Below, in pieces: positions 41,515-48,789 of a DNA stretch of 64,000 nt. This stretch comes from VRUE01 sp963817945 (GTDB taxonomy: Bacteria > Actinomycetota > Thermoleophilia > Solirubrobacterales > 70-9). The stretch lies in NCBI GenBank assembly GCA_963817945.1, contig CAWFQH010000002.1, positions 223,197 through 287,196 of the forward strand, in the 5' to 3' direction. A program made the position numbers and the translations under genes. How positions within the stretch are numbered: position 1 is the stretch's first letter; each line of letters begins with the position of its first letter. The notes beneath the pieces were generated by a model, which saw nothing but the letters and a program-made list of their open reading frames with translations, made no database searches and was not told the origin of the DNA.

Positions 41515-44333
41515 CCGCAGCCGGTGTTATTGCCGCAGGAGGAGCACGTGTAGCAAGAGCCCGTCCGCTGCATCATGCCGCCGCACTGCTCGCAGGCCGG
41601 GCCGAGCTCGAGGCCGGACATCTTGGCCGGGACAACCGGAGGCGTTTCGGTCATCGCCTCGGCGGCCGGGACGCCCTTGCTCGGGGTCTTCTTCTCCGTC
41701 CCGTTGCCGCCGTTCCCGTTTCCGGGCTTCGACCCACCGTTGGCCGGGCCGGCGGTGTCGCCGGTGGCGATCCCCAGTCCCAGCTGGCTCGTCTCCGCGT
41801 CGCGTTTGGCTCGCACCTCGTCGGTGAGGATGCCGAGGTCCTCCAGCGTCTCGGTGTCCTCGACGAAGCGGCTGGCCAGCCAGCGCATGATGTAGTCGGG
41901 CATTGATTTGGCGAAAGGGATCTCCGGGTTCTGCGTCATTCCCTCGGGCTCGAAGCGCATGTAGCTGAACTTGCGCACGAAGACCTCGAGCGGGACGCCG
42001 TACTGCAGCCCGATCGAGATCGCGGTGGCGAAGGCGTTCAGCAGCCCGCGCATCGTCGAGCCCTCCTTGCCGATGTCGGTGAGGAAGATCTCGCCGACCG
42101 AGCCGTCCTCGTACTTGCCGGCGGTGATGTAGCCCTCGTGGCCGGCGATCCAGAACTTGTGGGTGATCGACTCGCGCTCGCGCGGCATCCGCTTGCGCTC
42201 CGGCGGCGGCGCGACGACCTCCGCCTCCTTTTCGTCCTGGGCGTCGGTGCGCAGCGCCTGCGCCGTCTTCGAGCCGTCGCGATAGATCGCCAGCGCCTTC
42301 AGCCCGCCCTTCCAGCCGCGCGTGTAGGCATCCGCGATGTCCTCGACCGTCGCGTTCTGCGGCAGGTTGACCGTCTTCGAGATCGCCCCGGAGATGAAGG
42401 GCTGGGTCGCGGCCATCATGTCGATGTGGCCGGTGTGGGAGATCGCCCGCTCGCCGACCGCGACGTCGAACACCGGCAGGTGCTCGTCCTTCAGGCCCGG
42501 GGCGCCGACGATCGTGTTTTGCTCGGCGATGTGGGCGTCGATCTGGTCGATCTCCACCTCGGAGTAGCCGAGCGTCCGCAGCGCCAGCGGCACCGAGCGG
42601 TTGACGATCGTCATCTGCCCGCCGCCGACCAGCTCCTTGAACTTGACCAGTGAGAAGTCGGGCTCGATCCCGGTCGTGTCGCAGTCCATCAGGAAGCTGA
42701 TCGTCCCGGTCGGCGCCAGCACCGTCGCCTGTGCGTTGCGGTAGCCGTGCTCCTCGCCCAGCTCGACCGCCTCGTCCCAGGCCCGTTGCGCCGCCTCCAG
42801 CAGCTCGCCCTTGATCCCGTCATGGGTAACGTCGTAAGCGGCGTCGCGGTGCATCCGCATCACCCCGTTGTGGGCCTCGCGGTTCTTCTCGTACTCGTCG
42901 TAGGGCCCCGTCGCCTCGGCGGCGATCGTCGCCGACTGGCGGTAGGCGCGGCCGGTCATCAGCGCCGTGATCGCGGCGGCGACGTGGCGGCCCTCGTCGG
43001 AGTCGTAGGGGAGGCCGTCGGACATCAGCAGGGCGCCGAGGTTGGCGTAGCCGAGCCCGAGCTGACGGAAGGCGTTGGCGTTCTCGGCGATCTGCTCGGT
43101 CGGGTAGCTCGAGCAGCCGACGACGATCTCCTGGGCGAGGAAGACGATGTCGACCGCGTGCTGGAAGTCCTCGACGTCGAAGGAGCCGTCCTCGCGGCGG
43201 AACTTCATCAAGTTGAGTGAGGCCAGGTTGCAGGCCGAGTCGTCGACGTGCATGTACTCGCTGCAGGGGTTGGAGGCGTTGATCCGACCCGACTCCGGGC
43301 AGGTGTGCCAGCGGTTGATGATCGTGTCGTACTGGACGCCCGGGTCGGCGCAGCGCCAGGCCGCGTCGGCGATCTGGTTCATCAGCTCGCGCGCCGGCAG
43401 CGTCTTGGTCGGCTCACCGGTCGTGCGCGCGGTCAGGCTCCAGTCCTCGCCGGCCTCGACCGCCTCCATGAACTCGTCGGTCACCCGCACCGAGTTGTTG
43501 GCGTTCTGGTACTGGATCGAGGTGAAGCCCTCGCCGTCGATAGACATGTCGAAGCCGGCGTCGCGCAGTGCTGCGGCCTTCTCCTCCTCATTGGCCTTGC
43601 ACCAGATGAAGTGCTCGACGTCGGGGTGGTCGACGTCGAGGACGACCATCTTCGCCGCCCTCCGCGTCTTGCCGCCCGACTTGATCGTGCCGGCCCAGGA
43701 GTCAGCGCCGCGCATGAAGCTGACCGGGCCGCTGGCGGTTCCGCCCTTCTTCAAGGGCTCCATCGAGCCGCGAATGTTGGAGAGGTTGATTCCCGAGCCG
43801 GAGCCGCCGCGGAAGATCTTGCCCTCCTTGGTGTTCCAGTCGAGGATCGACTCCATGTTGTCCTCGACGCTGAGGATGAAGCAGGCCGAGCACTGAGGCC
43901 TCTCCTCGAAGCCGACGTTGAACCAGACCGGCGAGTTGAAGGCCGCCTTCTGGTTGAGCAGGATCGAGGTCAGCTCCGCTTCGAAGGCGTCGGCGTCCGC
44001 GTCACTGGCGAAGTAGCCCCCCTCGCGCCCCCAGGTTGAGATCGTCCCCGCCACGCGGCCGATCATCTGTTTCACCGAGCGCTCTCGCTTCTCGCTCCCC
44101 AGTTGCCCGCGGAAGTACTTCTGAGCGACGATGTTGGTCGCGTTCTGACTCCAGCTCTTCGGGAACTCGACCTCGCGCTGGACAAAGGCCGGCTGCTCGG
44201 GATCGCCGATCACCGCATCACGGATCTCCCACTCGATCTCGTCGAAGGGATGGACGCCGGGAGAGGAGAATCTGCGCTCGATCGCCAGCCCCTGGAGACC
44301 ATTCTTGGAAGCGCTGGTGGCGGTCTGGGACAT
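41511..44333 (-). CDS. nrdJ: Adenosylcobalamin-dependent ribonucleoside-diphosphate reductase (class II)
   Basis: This 940-residue enzyme makes deoxyribonucleotides with B12. It has FNSPVWFNVG, SACFILSVED, the loop SNIRGSMEPLKKGG, NPCSEY with the active-site Cys, and LAPTGTISFLMDCDTTGIEPDFSLVKFKELVGGG. The C-terminus holds a zinc-ribbon CEQCGGM...CYTCSSCG and ends CG, which delivers reducing power. No cobalamin riboswitch is visible in its 130-base upstream gap. Together with ThyX it gives oxygen-independent dNTP/dTMP supply. Confidence 0.96.
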   Translation of the reverse strand: MSQTATSASKNGLQGLAIERRFSSPGVHPFDEIEWEIRDAVIGDPEQPAFVQREVEFPKSWSQNATNIVAQKYFRGQLGSEKRERSVKQMIGRVAGTISTWGREGGYFASDADADAFEAELTSILLNQKAAFNSPVWFNVGFEERPQCSACFILSVEDNMESILDWNTKEGKIFRGGSGSGINLSNIRGSMEPLKKGGTASGPVSFMRGADSWAGTIKSGGKTRRAAKMVVLDVDHPDVEHFIWCKANEEEKAAALRDAGFDMSIDGEGFTSIQYQNANNSVRVTDEFMEAVEAGEDWSLTARTTGEPTKTLPARELMNQIADAAWRCADPGVQYDTIINRWHTCPESGRINASNPCSEYMHVDDSACNLASLNLMKFRREDGSFDVEDFQHAVDIVFLAQEIVVGCSSYPTEQIAENANAFRQLGLGYANLGALLMSDGLPYDSDEGRHVAAAITALMTGRAYRQSATIAAEATGPYDEYEKNREAHNGVMRMHRDAAYDVTHDGIKGELLEAAQRAWDEAVELGEEHGYRNAQATVLAPTGTISFLMDCDTTGIEPDFSLVKFKELVGGGQMTIVNRSVPLALRTLGYSEVEIDQIDAHIAEQNTIVGAPGLKDEHLPVFDVAVGERAISHTGHIDMMAATQPFISGAISKTVNLPQNATVEDIADAYTRGWKGGLKALAIYRDGSKTAQALRTDAQDEKEAEVVAPPPERKRMPRERESITHKFWIAGHEGYITAGKYEDGSVGEIFLTDIGKEGSTMRGLLNAFATAISIGLQYGVPLEVFVRKFSYMRFEPEGMTQNPEIPFAKSMPDYIMRWLASRFVEDTETLEDLGILTDEVRAKRDAETSQLGLGIATGDTAGPANGGSKPGNGNGGNGTEKKTPSKGVPAAEAMTETPPVVPAKMSGLELGPACEQCGGMMQRTGSCYTCSSCGNNTGCG

Positions 44334-44463
44334 CGAACTTCTCCTCTCGGGCGACTTTTAGGGGGAGCTGACGAGGATCGTCAACGAGTCGGACAGACTT
44401 TGTGTCTCCCGACCCCGCAAAAGCCGCAGAAATCACGTCTTTCTCCTCTATGGTGACAAGACG
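44334..44463. promoter_or_regulatory. Divergent intergenic region between nrdJ and the hemolysin III gene
   Basis: These 130 bases hold both promoters. AGGAGAAGTTCG directly precedes the nrdJ ATG on the minus strand and supplies its ribosome-binding site. I find no NrdR-box pair (the ACAnnATAT type), no cobalamin riboswitch core and no clear -35/-10 pair. Confidence 0.35.
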
Positions 44464-45216
44464 ATGGTGCGGGCCAGAGCGGCAGGCAAGGCGGCAGCGC
44501 AGCGCGCGGGCGCGGCCCGCGACGCCGTAGAGGATCGGGCCGAAGCTGCAAAGGAAGTTGCAGTTGAGGCGGTCGCTGCTGTCAAGCCAAAGCTGCGCGG
44601 GGTCTCGCACGAGTGGGCGTTCTTCGTCTCGCTGGGGCTCGGCGCGTCGCTGATCGTCGCCGCCGATACGCCCCAGGCGACGCTCGCGGTCGCGATCTAC
44701 GCTGCCAGCCTCTCGGCCCTGCTCGGCACCAGCGCCCTCTACCACCGGGTCGACTGGAAGCGGCCCGACCTGCGCCGCTGGATGCGCCGCCTCGATCACT
44801 CGATGATCTTCTTCCTCATCGCCGGCACCTACACCCCCTTCGCGCTGCTGGCGTTGGACGGGGCGCTCGCCGACGCGATCCTCGTCGCGGTCTGGGTCGG
44901 TGCCGTCGCTGGGGCGGTGGTGGAGATCCTCTGGATCGAGCACCCGAAATGGGTCGCTGCGCTGGTCTATCTCTCGCTCGGCTGGATCGCCGTCATCCCC
45001 TTCCCGGCGCTATGGAGCGAAATGGGCGCCGCCGGCACCCTGCTGGTGGCCGCCGGCGGCCTCCTCTACACCGCCGGCGCCGTCGTCTATGCGACCCAGC
45101 GGCCCAACCCCAACCCGCGCGTCTTCGGCTACCACGAGGTCTTTCACCTCTTCGTCATCCTCGCCGCCGCCGCCCACTTCGTCGCGGTGGCCTTCTTCGC
45201 CCTTCCGGCCGCTTAG
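44464..45216 (+). CDS. Hemolysin III family (PAQR-like) membrane protein
   Basis: This 250-residue protein has seven helices and the family histidines: SALYHRVDW, RLDHSMIFFLIAGTYTPF and GYHEVFHLFVILAAAAHFVAV. These His/Asp residues form the metal (zinc) site of the PAQR/hemolysin III superfamily. An added N-terminal stretch of about 45 residues is rich in Ala, Arg and Glu, amphipathic and probably helical, not usual for the family. Biological role is unknown; 'hemolysin' is historical. Confidence 0.9.
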   Translation: MVRARAAGKAAAQRAGAARDAVEDRAEAAKEVAVEAVAAVKPKLRGVSHEWAFFVSLGLGASLIVAADTPQATLAVAIYAASLSALLGTSALYHRVDWKRPDLRRWMRRLDHSMIFFLIAGTYTPFALLALDGALADAILVAVWVGAVAGAVVEILWIEHPKWVAALVYLSLGWIAVIPFPALWSEMGAAGTLLVAAGGLLYTAGAVVYATQRPNPNPRVFGYHEVFHLFVILAAAAHFVAVAFFALPAA

Positions 45217-45776
45217 GCAGCGGCCGCCAGGTCCGCCACCGGCTCGGCTGCGGCGACAAGCTCGGCGAGGATCTCCTCCAGGCGCTCGGCCTGCTGCGGC
45301 TCCAGCTCCAGCCGGTCGCCGACCAGCAGCTCTTGGGCGCGGGCGACCGGCAGCTCGGCCTCGACCACCCGGCCGCCCATCGCGGCCAAGACCTTGCGCA
45401 GCTCGGCCTGTGCCCAGACCCCGCCGAACATGCTCTTCGAGGCGCCGATCGCTGCCGCCGGCTTGCCGTTGAGGGCGCTCTGCCCCGCCGGCCGTGAGGC
45501 CCAGTCGAGCGCGTTCTTGAGCTGGCCGGGGAGGGAGTGGTTGTACTCGGGCGTGGCGATCAGGACCGCGTCGGCGGCCAGGAGCGCCTCGCGCAAAGCC
45601 CGCACAGTGTCGGGCATCGGCTCCAGCTCGGCGTCCTCGCTGAACGGCGGCACCTCCGCCAGCCGCTCGAAGGGCACGAGCTCCGCCCCGGCGGGCAGCC
45701 GCTCGGCAGCCGTCCGCAGCAAGGCGGTGTTGAGCGAGCCGCGGCGCAGGCTGCCCGAGATCGCCAGCACCCGCAT
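45213..45776 (-). CDS. NADPH-dependent FMN reductase
   Basis: This 187-residue flavodoxin-fold enzyme shows ISGSLRRGSLNTALLRTA (phosphate-binding loop for FMN), PEYNHSLPGQLKNALDWAS (the family signature) and GASKSMFGGVWAQAELRKVL. It reduces FMN, quinones or chromate-like compounds in related proteins. It lies directly downstream of yceI (2-base gap) in what looks like a MarR-controlled unit. It overlaps the hemolysin III stop by four bases. Confidence 0.92.
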   Translation of the reverse strand: MRVLAISGSLRRGSLNTALLRTAAERLPAGAELVPFERLAEVPPFSEDAELEPMPDTVRALREALLAADAVLIATPEYNHSLPGQLKNALDWASRPAGQSALNGKPAAAIGASKSMFGGVWAQAELRKVLAAMGGRVVEAELPVARAQELLVGDRLELEPQQAERLEEILAELVAAAEPVADLAAAA

Positions 45777-45778
45777 CG

Positions 45779-46333
45779 TTACCCAACCTCCTCGATCAGC
45801 TCCAACTCGACCGCGATCGCGACCTCGTAGTCGAGCACCTGACCCCCGTTCGGCAGCTCGGCGTTCCAGTCGAGCCCGAAGCCGCGCCGGTCGACGGAAG
45901 CCTCCAGCGAGAGGGCGATGCGGTCCTTGCCCGCCAGGTCCGCCCCAAGTCGCGCGAAGCGGCCGCCCGCCTCGACCTCGTGGCGCTCGCCTCGGATCTC
46001 GAGCTCCCCACGCAGGACCAGCGAACCGTCCTCACCGAGCCCCAGCTGGGCAGACTCGAACCGCAGCTGCGGGTGGTGCTCGGCGTCGAAGAACTCGGGG
46101 GAGAGGAGGTGGCCCTTCAGCTGCTCCTCGTCGATCGCGACGCTGGCGACGTCGACGGTTCCCTCCAGGCGGGGGTTGTCGCCACCCGTCAGGCGCGCGT
46201 CGTAGCCGCCGAAGCCGCTGCGGAAGGTGGCCCCGCCGTTGTGGACGACGGTGAAGCCGACCGAGGAATGAACCGGGTCGGCAACGTAGGTGCCCGCCGG
46301 GATCCCCTGCTTCTGGAGCGTCTGCGTGCTCAT
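45779..46333 (-). CDS. YceI family protein
   Basis: This 184-residue protein has the YceI lipocalin-like barrel, YVADPVHSSVGFTVVHNGGATFRSGFGGYDARLTG at the start and a GLDWNAELPNGGQVLDYEVAIAVELEL end. YceI proteins bind isoprenoid or other amphiphilic molecules and are often induced by stress. No signal peptide is present, so it is cytoplasmic here. ATG 46333 is fixed by AGGAGGT 6 bases upstream. A TTGACA-16-TAAGAT promoter lies just upstream. Confidence 0.93.
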   Translation of the reverse strand: MSTQTLQKQGIPAGTYVADPVHSSVGFTVVHNGGATFRSGFGGYDARLTGGDNPRLEGTVDVASVAIDEEQLKGHLLSPEFFDAEHHPQLRFESAQLGLGEDGSLVLRGELEIRGERHEVEAGGRFARLGADLAGKDRIALSLEASVDRRGFGLDWNAELPNGGQVLDYEVAIAVELELIEEVG

Positions 46334-46383
46334 CGCGCTACCTCCTATAAGTCCTTGACAGATAAATAATTGATCTGGAAACA

Positions 46384-46411
46384 ATCTTAGCAGAGTCTTT
46401 TTCCATGTCAA
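46384..46411 (-). promoter_or_regulatory. Sigma-70-type promoter for the YceI gene
   Basis: On the minus strand TTGACA (46411-46406) and TAAGAT (46389-46384) are separated by 16 bases. This is close to the vegetative consensus and lies about 50 bases before the YceI start in an unusually AT-rich gap. It is the best promoter seen in the window. Confidence 0.75.
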
Positions 46412-46413
46412 CT

Positions 46414-46427
46414 ATTGTCTCGACAAT
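46414..46427. promoter_or_regulatory. Perfect palindrome, probable MarR operator
   Basis: ATTGTC-TC-GACAAT is a perfect 6+6 palindrome abutting the -35 of the YceI promoter and about 25 bases before the MarR start. MarR-family proteins bind such palindromes and usually repress themselves and the divergent gene. Binding by this MarR is inferred from position only. Confidence 0.6.
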
Positions 46428-46450
46428 GTTTATCTGCGAAGATGGGACCC

Positions 46451-46921
46451 ATGAGCGAGCAGCTCAAAAGCCGTCCCGCCCGCACCCCTCACGGCGAGGC
46501 CTGGGGGGCCCTGACCCGCACCCACGCGGCGATCGTCGGCCGCCTGCAGGAAGCCCTCGCCGCCGCCGACTACCCGCCGCTGCCCTGGTATGAGGTCCTC
46601 GCCACCGTCGCCGAGGCGCCGGAGGAGCGGATGAGGATGGGGGACCTGGCCGAGGCGCTGGTGATCACCCGCGGCGGCCTGACCAAGCTCGTCGACCGCC
46701 TGGTCAAGGCGGGACTGCTGGAGCGGACCTTCTGCGAGACCGATCGGCGGGTTAGCTACGCAACGCTGTGCCCGGCCGGCCGGGAGCTGCTTGGCGAGAT
46801 GCGCCCGGTGGTGATCGCCGAGCTGGAGACCGCCTTCGCCGCCAACCTCACCGCCCGCCAGGCCGACGAGCTGCGCGACAACCTGGAGCGGGTGCGCGCC
46901 TCGGCGTGCGGGACGAGCTGA
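46451..46921 (+). CDS. MarR-family transcriptional regulator
   Basis: This 156-residue winged-helix dimer has PWYEVLATVAEAPEERMRMGDLAEAL followed by the recognition helix ITRGGLTKLVDRLVKAGLLER and the wing CETDRRVSYATLCPAGREL. The ATG at 46451 lies 24 bases after the palindrome at 46414-46427. It is divergent from YceI and the FMN reductase, which suggests it controls an electrophile or redox-stress response. The inducer is unknown. Confidence 0.93.
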   Translation: MSEQLKSRPARTPHGEAWGALTRTHAAIVGRLQEALAAADYPPLPWYEVLATVAEAPEERMRMGDLAEALVITRGGLTKLVDRLVKAGLLERTFCETDRRVSYATLCPAGRELLGEMRPVVIAELETAFAANLTARQADELRDNLERVRASACGTS

Positions 46922-46960
46922 CTGGCGACTTAGTCGCGCATAGCGCGACTAAGTCGCCAG
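46922..46960. terminator. Perfect 18-bp hairpin between convergent marR-like and siroheme-synthase-like genes
   Basis: Arms 46922-46939 and 46943-46960 are exactly complementary with a 3-base loop. It starts at the base after the MarR stop and contains the stop codon of the convergent gene, so it can terminate both transcripts. No T-run follows. Confidence 0.65.
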
Positions 46961-47698
46961 AGCAGACGCGGCGCGCTCTTTCGCCGCCTCGATTAGGGCC
47001 AGGACCTGCGTCTCGCGGCCCTCGCGCAGCAGCTGCACCGGGTCCGGGTCGCCGTTGACGATGCCCTCGAAGAACTCCTTGCGGTCCTGGTAGGTCGGCA
47101 GCGTGCCCTTCGCCCAGCCGCGGGCGTCGTTGAGGACCACCGCTAGACGCGCGTACTCCTCGCCGAACAGCTCCGAGATCTCGCGCTTCATCCGCTTTGC
47201 CAATGCCGGCGAGGCACCGGCCGTGGAGATCGCGATCGCCAGCGGGCCGGTGCGGACGATCGCGGGCAGGATGAAGTTGCAGAGGGGCGGCACGTCGACC
47301 ACGTTGACCAGCATCGCCCGCCGCTCGGCGTCGTCGAAGACGCCGATGTTGACCTCGCTGTCGTCGGTGGCGGCGATGACCATGAAGACCCCCTCCAGGT
47401 CCGCCGCCCCGGCGTAGGCCCGCTTCTCCCACTCGATCGAGCCCTCCGCCGCCAGCGACTCCAACTCCGGGTGGGCGACCGGCGCGATCAAGGTCACATC
47501 GGCATTACAGGCGAGCAGGCCCTCGACCTTCTCGAGGCCTATGTCGCCGCCGCCGACGACCAGGCAGCGCCGCCCGGTTAGCTTCAGGCAGGCGATGTAA
47601 AAGGGGGTCTCGAGCATGTCCCGCACGCAGGACTGGTCGCAGATCCCCTTGCGGAGCTGGCAGACACACTCCTTGCCGGCGTAGGCCTGTGCGGGCAT
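46949..47698 (-). CDS. Precorrin-2 dehydrogenase / siroheme synthase N-terminal-like protein with Cys-rich N-terminus
   Basis: This 249-residue protein has the NAD-binding core of the CysG/Met8 N-terminal domain: FYIACLKLTGRRCLVVGGGDIGLEKVEGLL, then VNVVDVPPLCNFILPAIVRTGPLAIAISTAGASPALAKRMK, which would oxidise precorrin-2 and insert iron to give sirohaem. It is preceded by about 27 residues with CVCQLRKGICDQSC, four closely spaced cysteines not found in CysG or Met8. ATG 47698 is the start that includes them; ATG 47617 would exclude them. No uroporphyrinogen methylase domain is attached. Confidence 0.82.
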   Translation of the reverse strand: MPAQAYAGKECVCQLRKGICDQSCVRDMLETPFYIACLKLTGRRCLVVGGGDIGLEKVEGLLACNADVTLIAPVAHPELESLAAEGSIEWEKRAYAGAADLEGVFMVIAATDDSEVNIGVFDDAERRAMLVNVVDVPPLCNFILPAIVRTGPLAIAISTAGASPALAKRMKREISELFGEEYARLAVVLNDARGWAKGTLPTYQDRKEFFEGIVNGDPDPVQLLREGRETQVLALIEAAKERAASALAT

Positions 47699-47724
47699 GC
47701 GCAAAGAGTAGTGGTGGCGCCTTC

Positions 47725-48657
47725 TCAGACCGCGGCGAGCGTCAGGCGCAGGCCCGCTTCGAGCCCGGTCTCGGCGCGCCAGCCCAGCTCGCGCCCGGCC
47801 CGCGTCGGGTCGATCGCGATTCGCTGGACCTCGCCGGTGCGCGGCGGGGCGAACTCGGGCTCGAACCCATCGGTGCCTTCCAGCTCGCCCAGCTGCGCCG
47901 CCAGCGCCAGGACGTCGGTCTCGATCCCGGTGCCGACGTTGATCGGTCCCGTTGCCTGCGCGCGCGCCGCGGCCAGCATTGCGGTCACCACATCGCCCAC
48001 GTATATGTAGTCGCGGGTCTGCTTGCCGTCGCCGTAGACGGTGGGGCGCTCGCCGGCGCGCAGGCGCCCGCAGAAGATCGCGATCACGCCCGCCTCGCCG
48101 AGCGGGTCCTGCCGCGGTCCGTAGACGTTGCCGAGCCGCAGGCTGACGCTCGACAGCCCGTAGAGCCTCTCGTAGAGCGACAGGTATCCCTCGCCGGCGA
48201 ACTTGCTCTGCCCGTAGGGGGCCTCCGGCGCCAACGGCGCGTCCTCGCGAAGCGGCAGCGCCTGTCCCTCGCCCTCGCCGTAGATCGCGCCGCCGGTAGA
48301 GCTGAAGACGACGCGCCGCACGTCCGCCTTCCGCGCCGCCTCGAGCACGTTGGCGGTGCCGCCTACGTTGATCGAGGCGTCGAAGGCGGGGTCGGCAATC
48401 GATTTGCGGACGTCGATTTGGGCCGCAAGGTGGAAAACGATCCCGGGCCGTCGCTCGGCAAAGAGCTCGCTCAGCGCCGCGCCCTCGCGGATGTCCAGCT
48501 CGGCCAGCTCGGCCCCAGCCGCCAGGGCGCCGTCGAGGTTCTGCCGGCGCCCCGTCGAGAGATCGTCGACGATCGTCACCTCGTCTCCCGCGGCTAGCAG
48601 CGCGTCGACCAGGTTCGAGCCGATGAAGCCGGCGCCGCCGGTGACCAGAGTCCTCAT
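47725..48657 (-). CDS. NAD-dependent epimerase/dehydratase (UDP-glucose 4-epimerase-like)
   Basis: This 310-residue short-chain dehydrogenase of the extended type has the NAD-binding VTGGAGFIGSNLVD, the HLAAQIDVRKS motif and the catalytic serine/threonine and YGQSK (Tyr-x3-Lys). It resembles GalE-type epimerases of actinobacteria that act on UDP-sugars for cell-wall or glycan synthesis. Exact substrate not determinable. The ATG lies 38 bases from a large hairpin, divergent from topA. Confidence 0.9.
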   Translation of the reverse strand: MRTLVTGGAGFIGSNLVDALLAAGDEVTIVDDLSTGRRQNLDGALAAGAELAELDIREGAALSELFAERRPGIVFHLAAQIDVRKSIADPAFDASINVGGTANVLEAARKADVRRVVFSSTGGAIYGEGEGQALPLREDAPLAPEAPYGQSKFAGEGYLSLYERLYGLSSVSLRLGNVYGPRQDPLGEAGVIAIFCGRLRAGERPTVYGDGKQTRDYIYVGDVVTAMLAAARAQATGPINVGTGIETDVLALAAQLGELEGTDGFEPEFAPPRTGEVQRIAIDPTRAGRELGWRAETGLEAGLRLTLAAV

Positions 48658-48694
48658 AAGGGCGCGGATCCTAAGCCCAATACCGGCCAACAGC

Positions 48695-48747
48695 CCGCCG
48701 ACGGGCCTAAAACGGAAGCCGGGGTGCCGTTTTAGGCCCGTCGGCGG
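48695..48747. repeat. Perfect 21-bp inverted repeat between divergent epimerase and topA genes
   Basis: Arms 48695-48715 and 48727-48747 are exactly complementary around an 11-base loop. The 132-base gap holds the two divergent promoters, so the hairpin lies in promoter or leader DNA. It may act as an operator, an attenuator-like leader, or a supercoiling-sensitive cruciform in front of the topoisomerase gene. Confidence 0.75.
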
Positions 48748-48789
48748 CGCGGAGGGGTCGCCGAACGGCCCTGCTACGCTCGCCCGCCG

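Noticed and set aside
41483..41530. Extension of nrdJ past the stop at 41511
   Set aside because: The zinc-ribbon followed by the terminal Cys-Gly is the normal end of the protein.
44334..44463. Cobalamin riboswitch or NrdR boxes before nrdJ
   Set aside because: No B12-box core and no pair of NrdR boxes can be seen.
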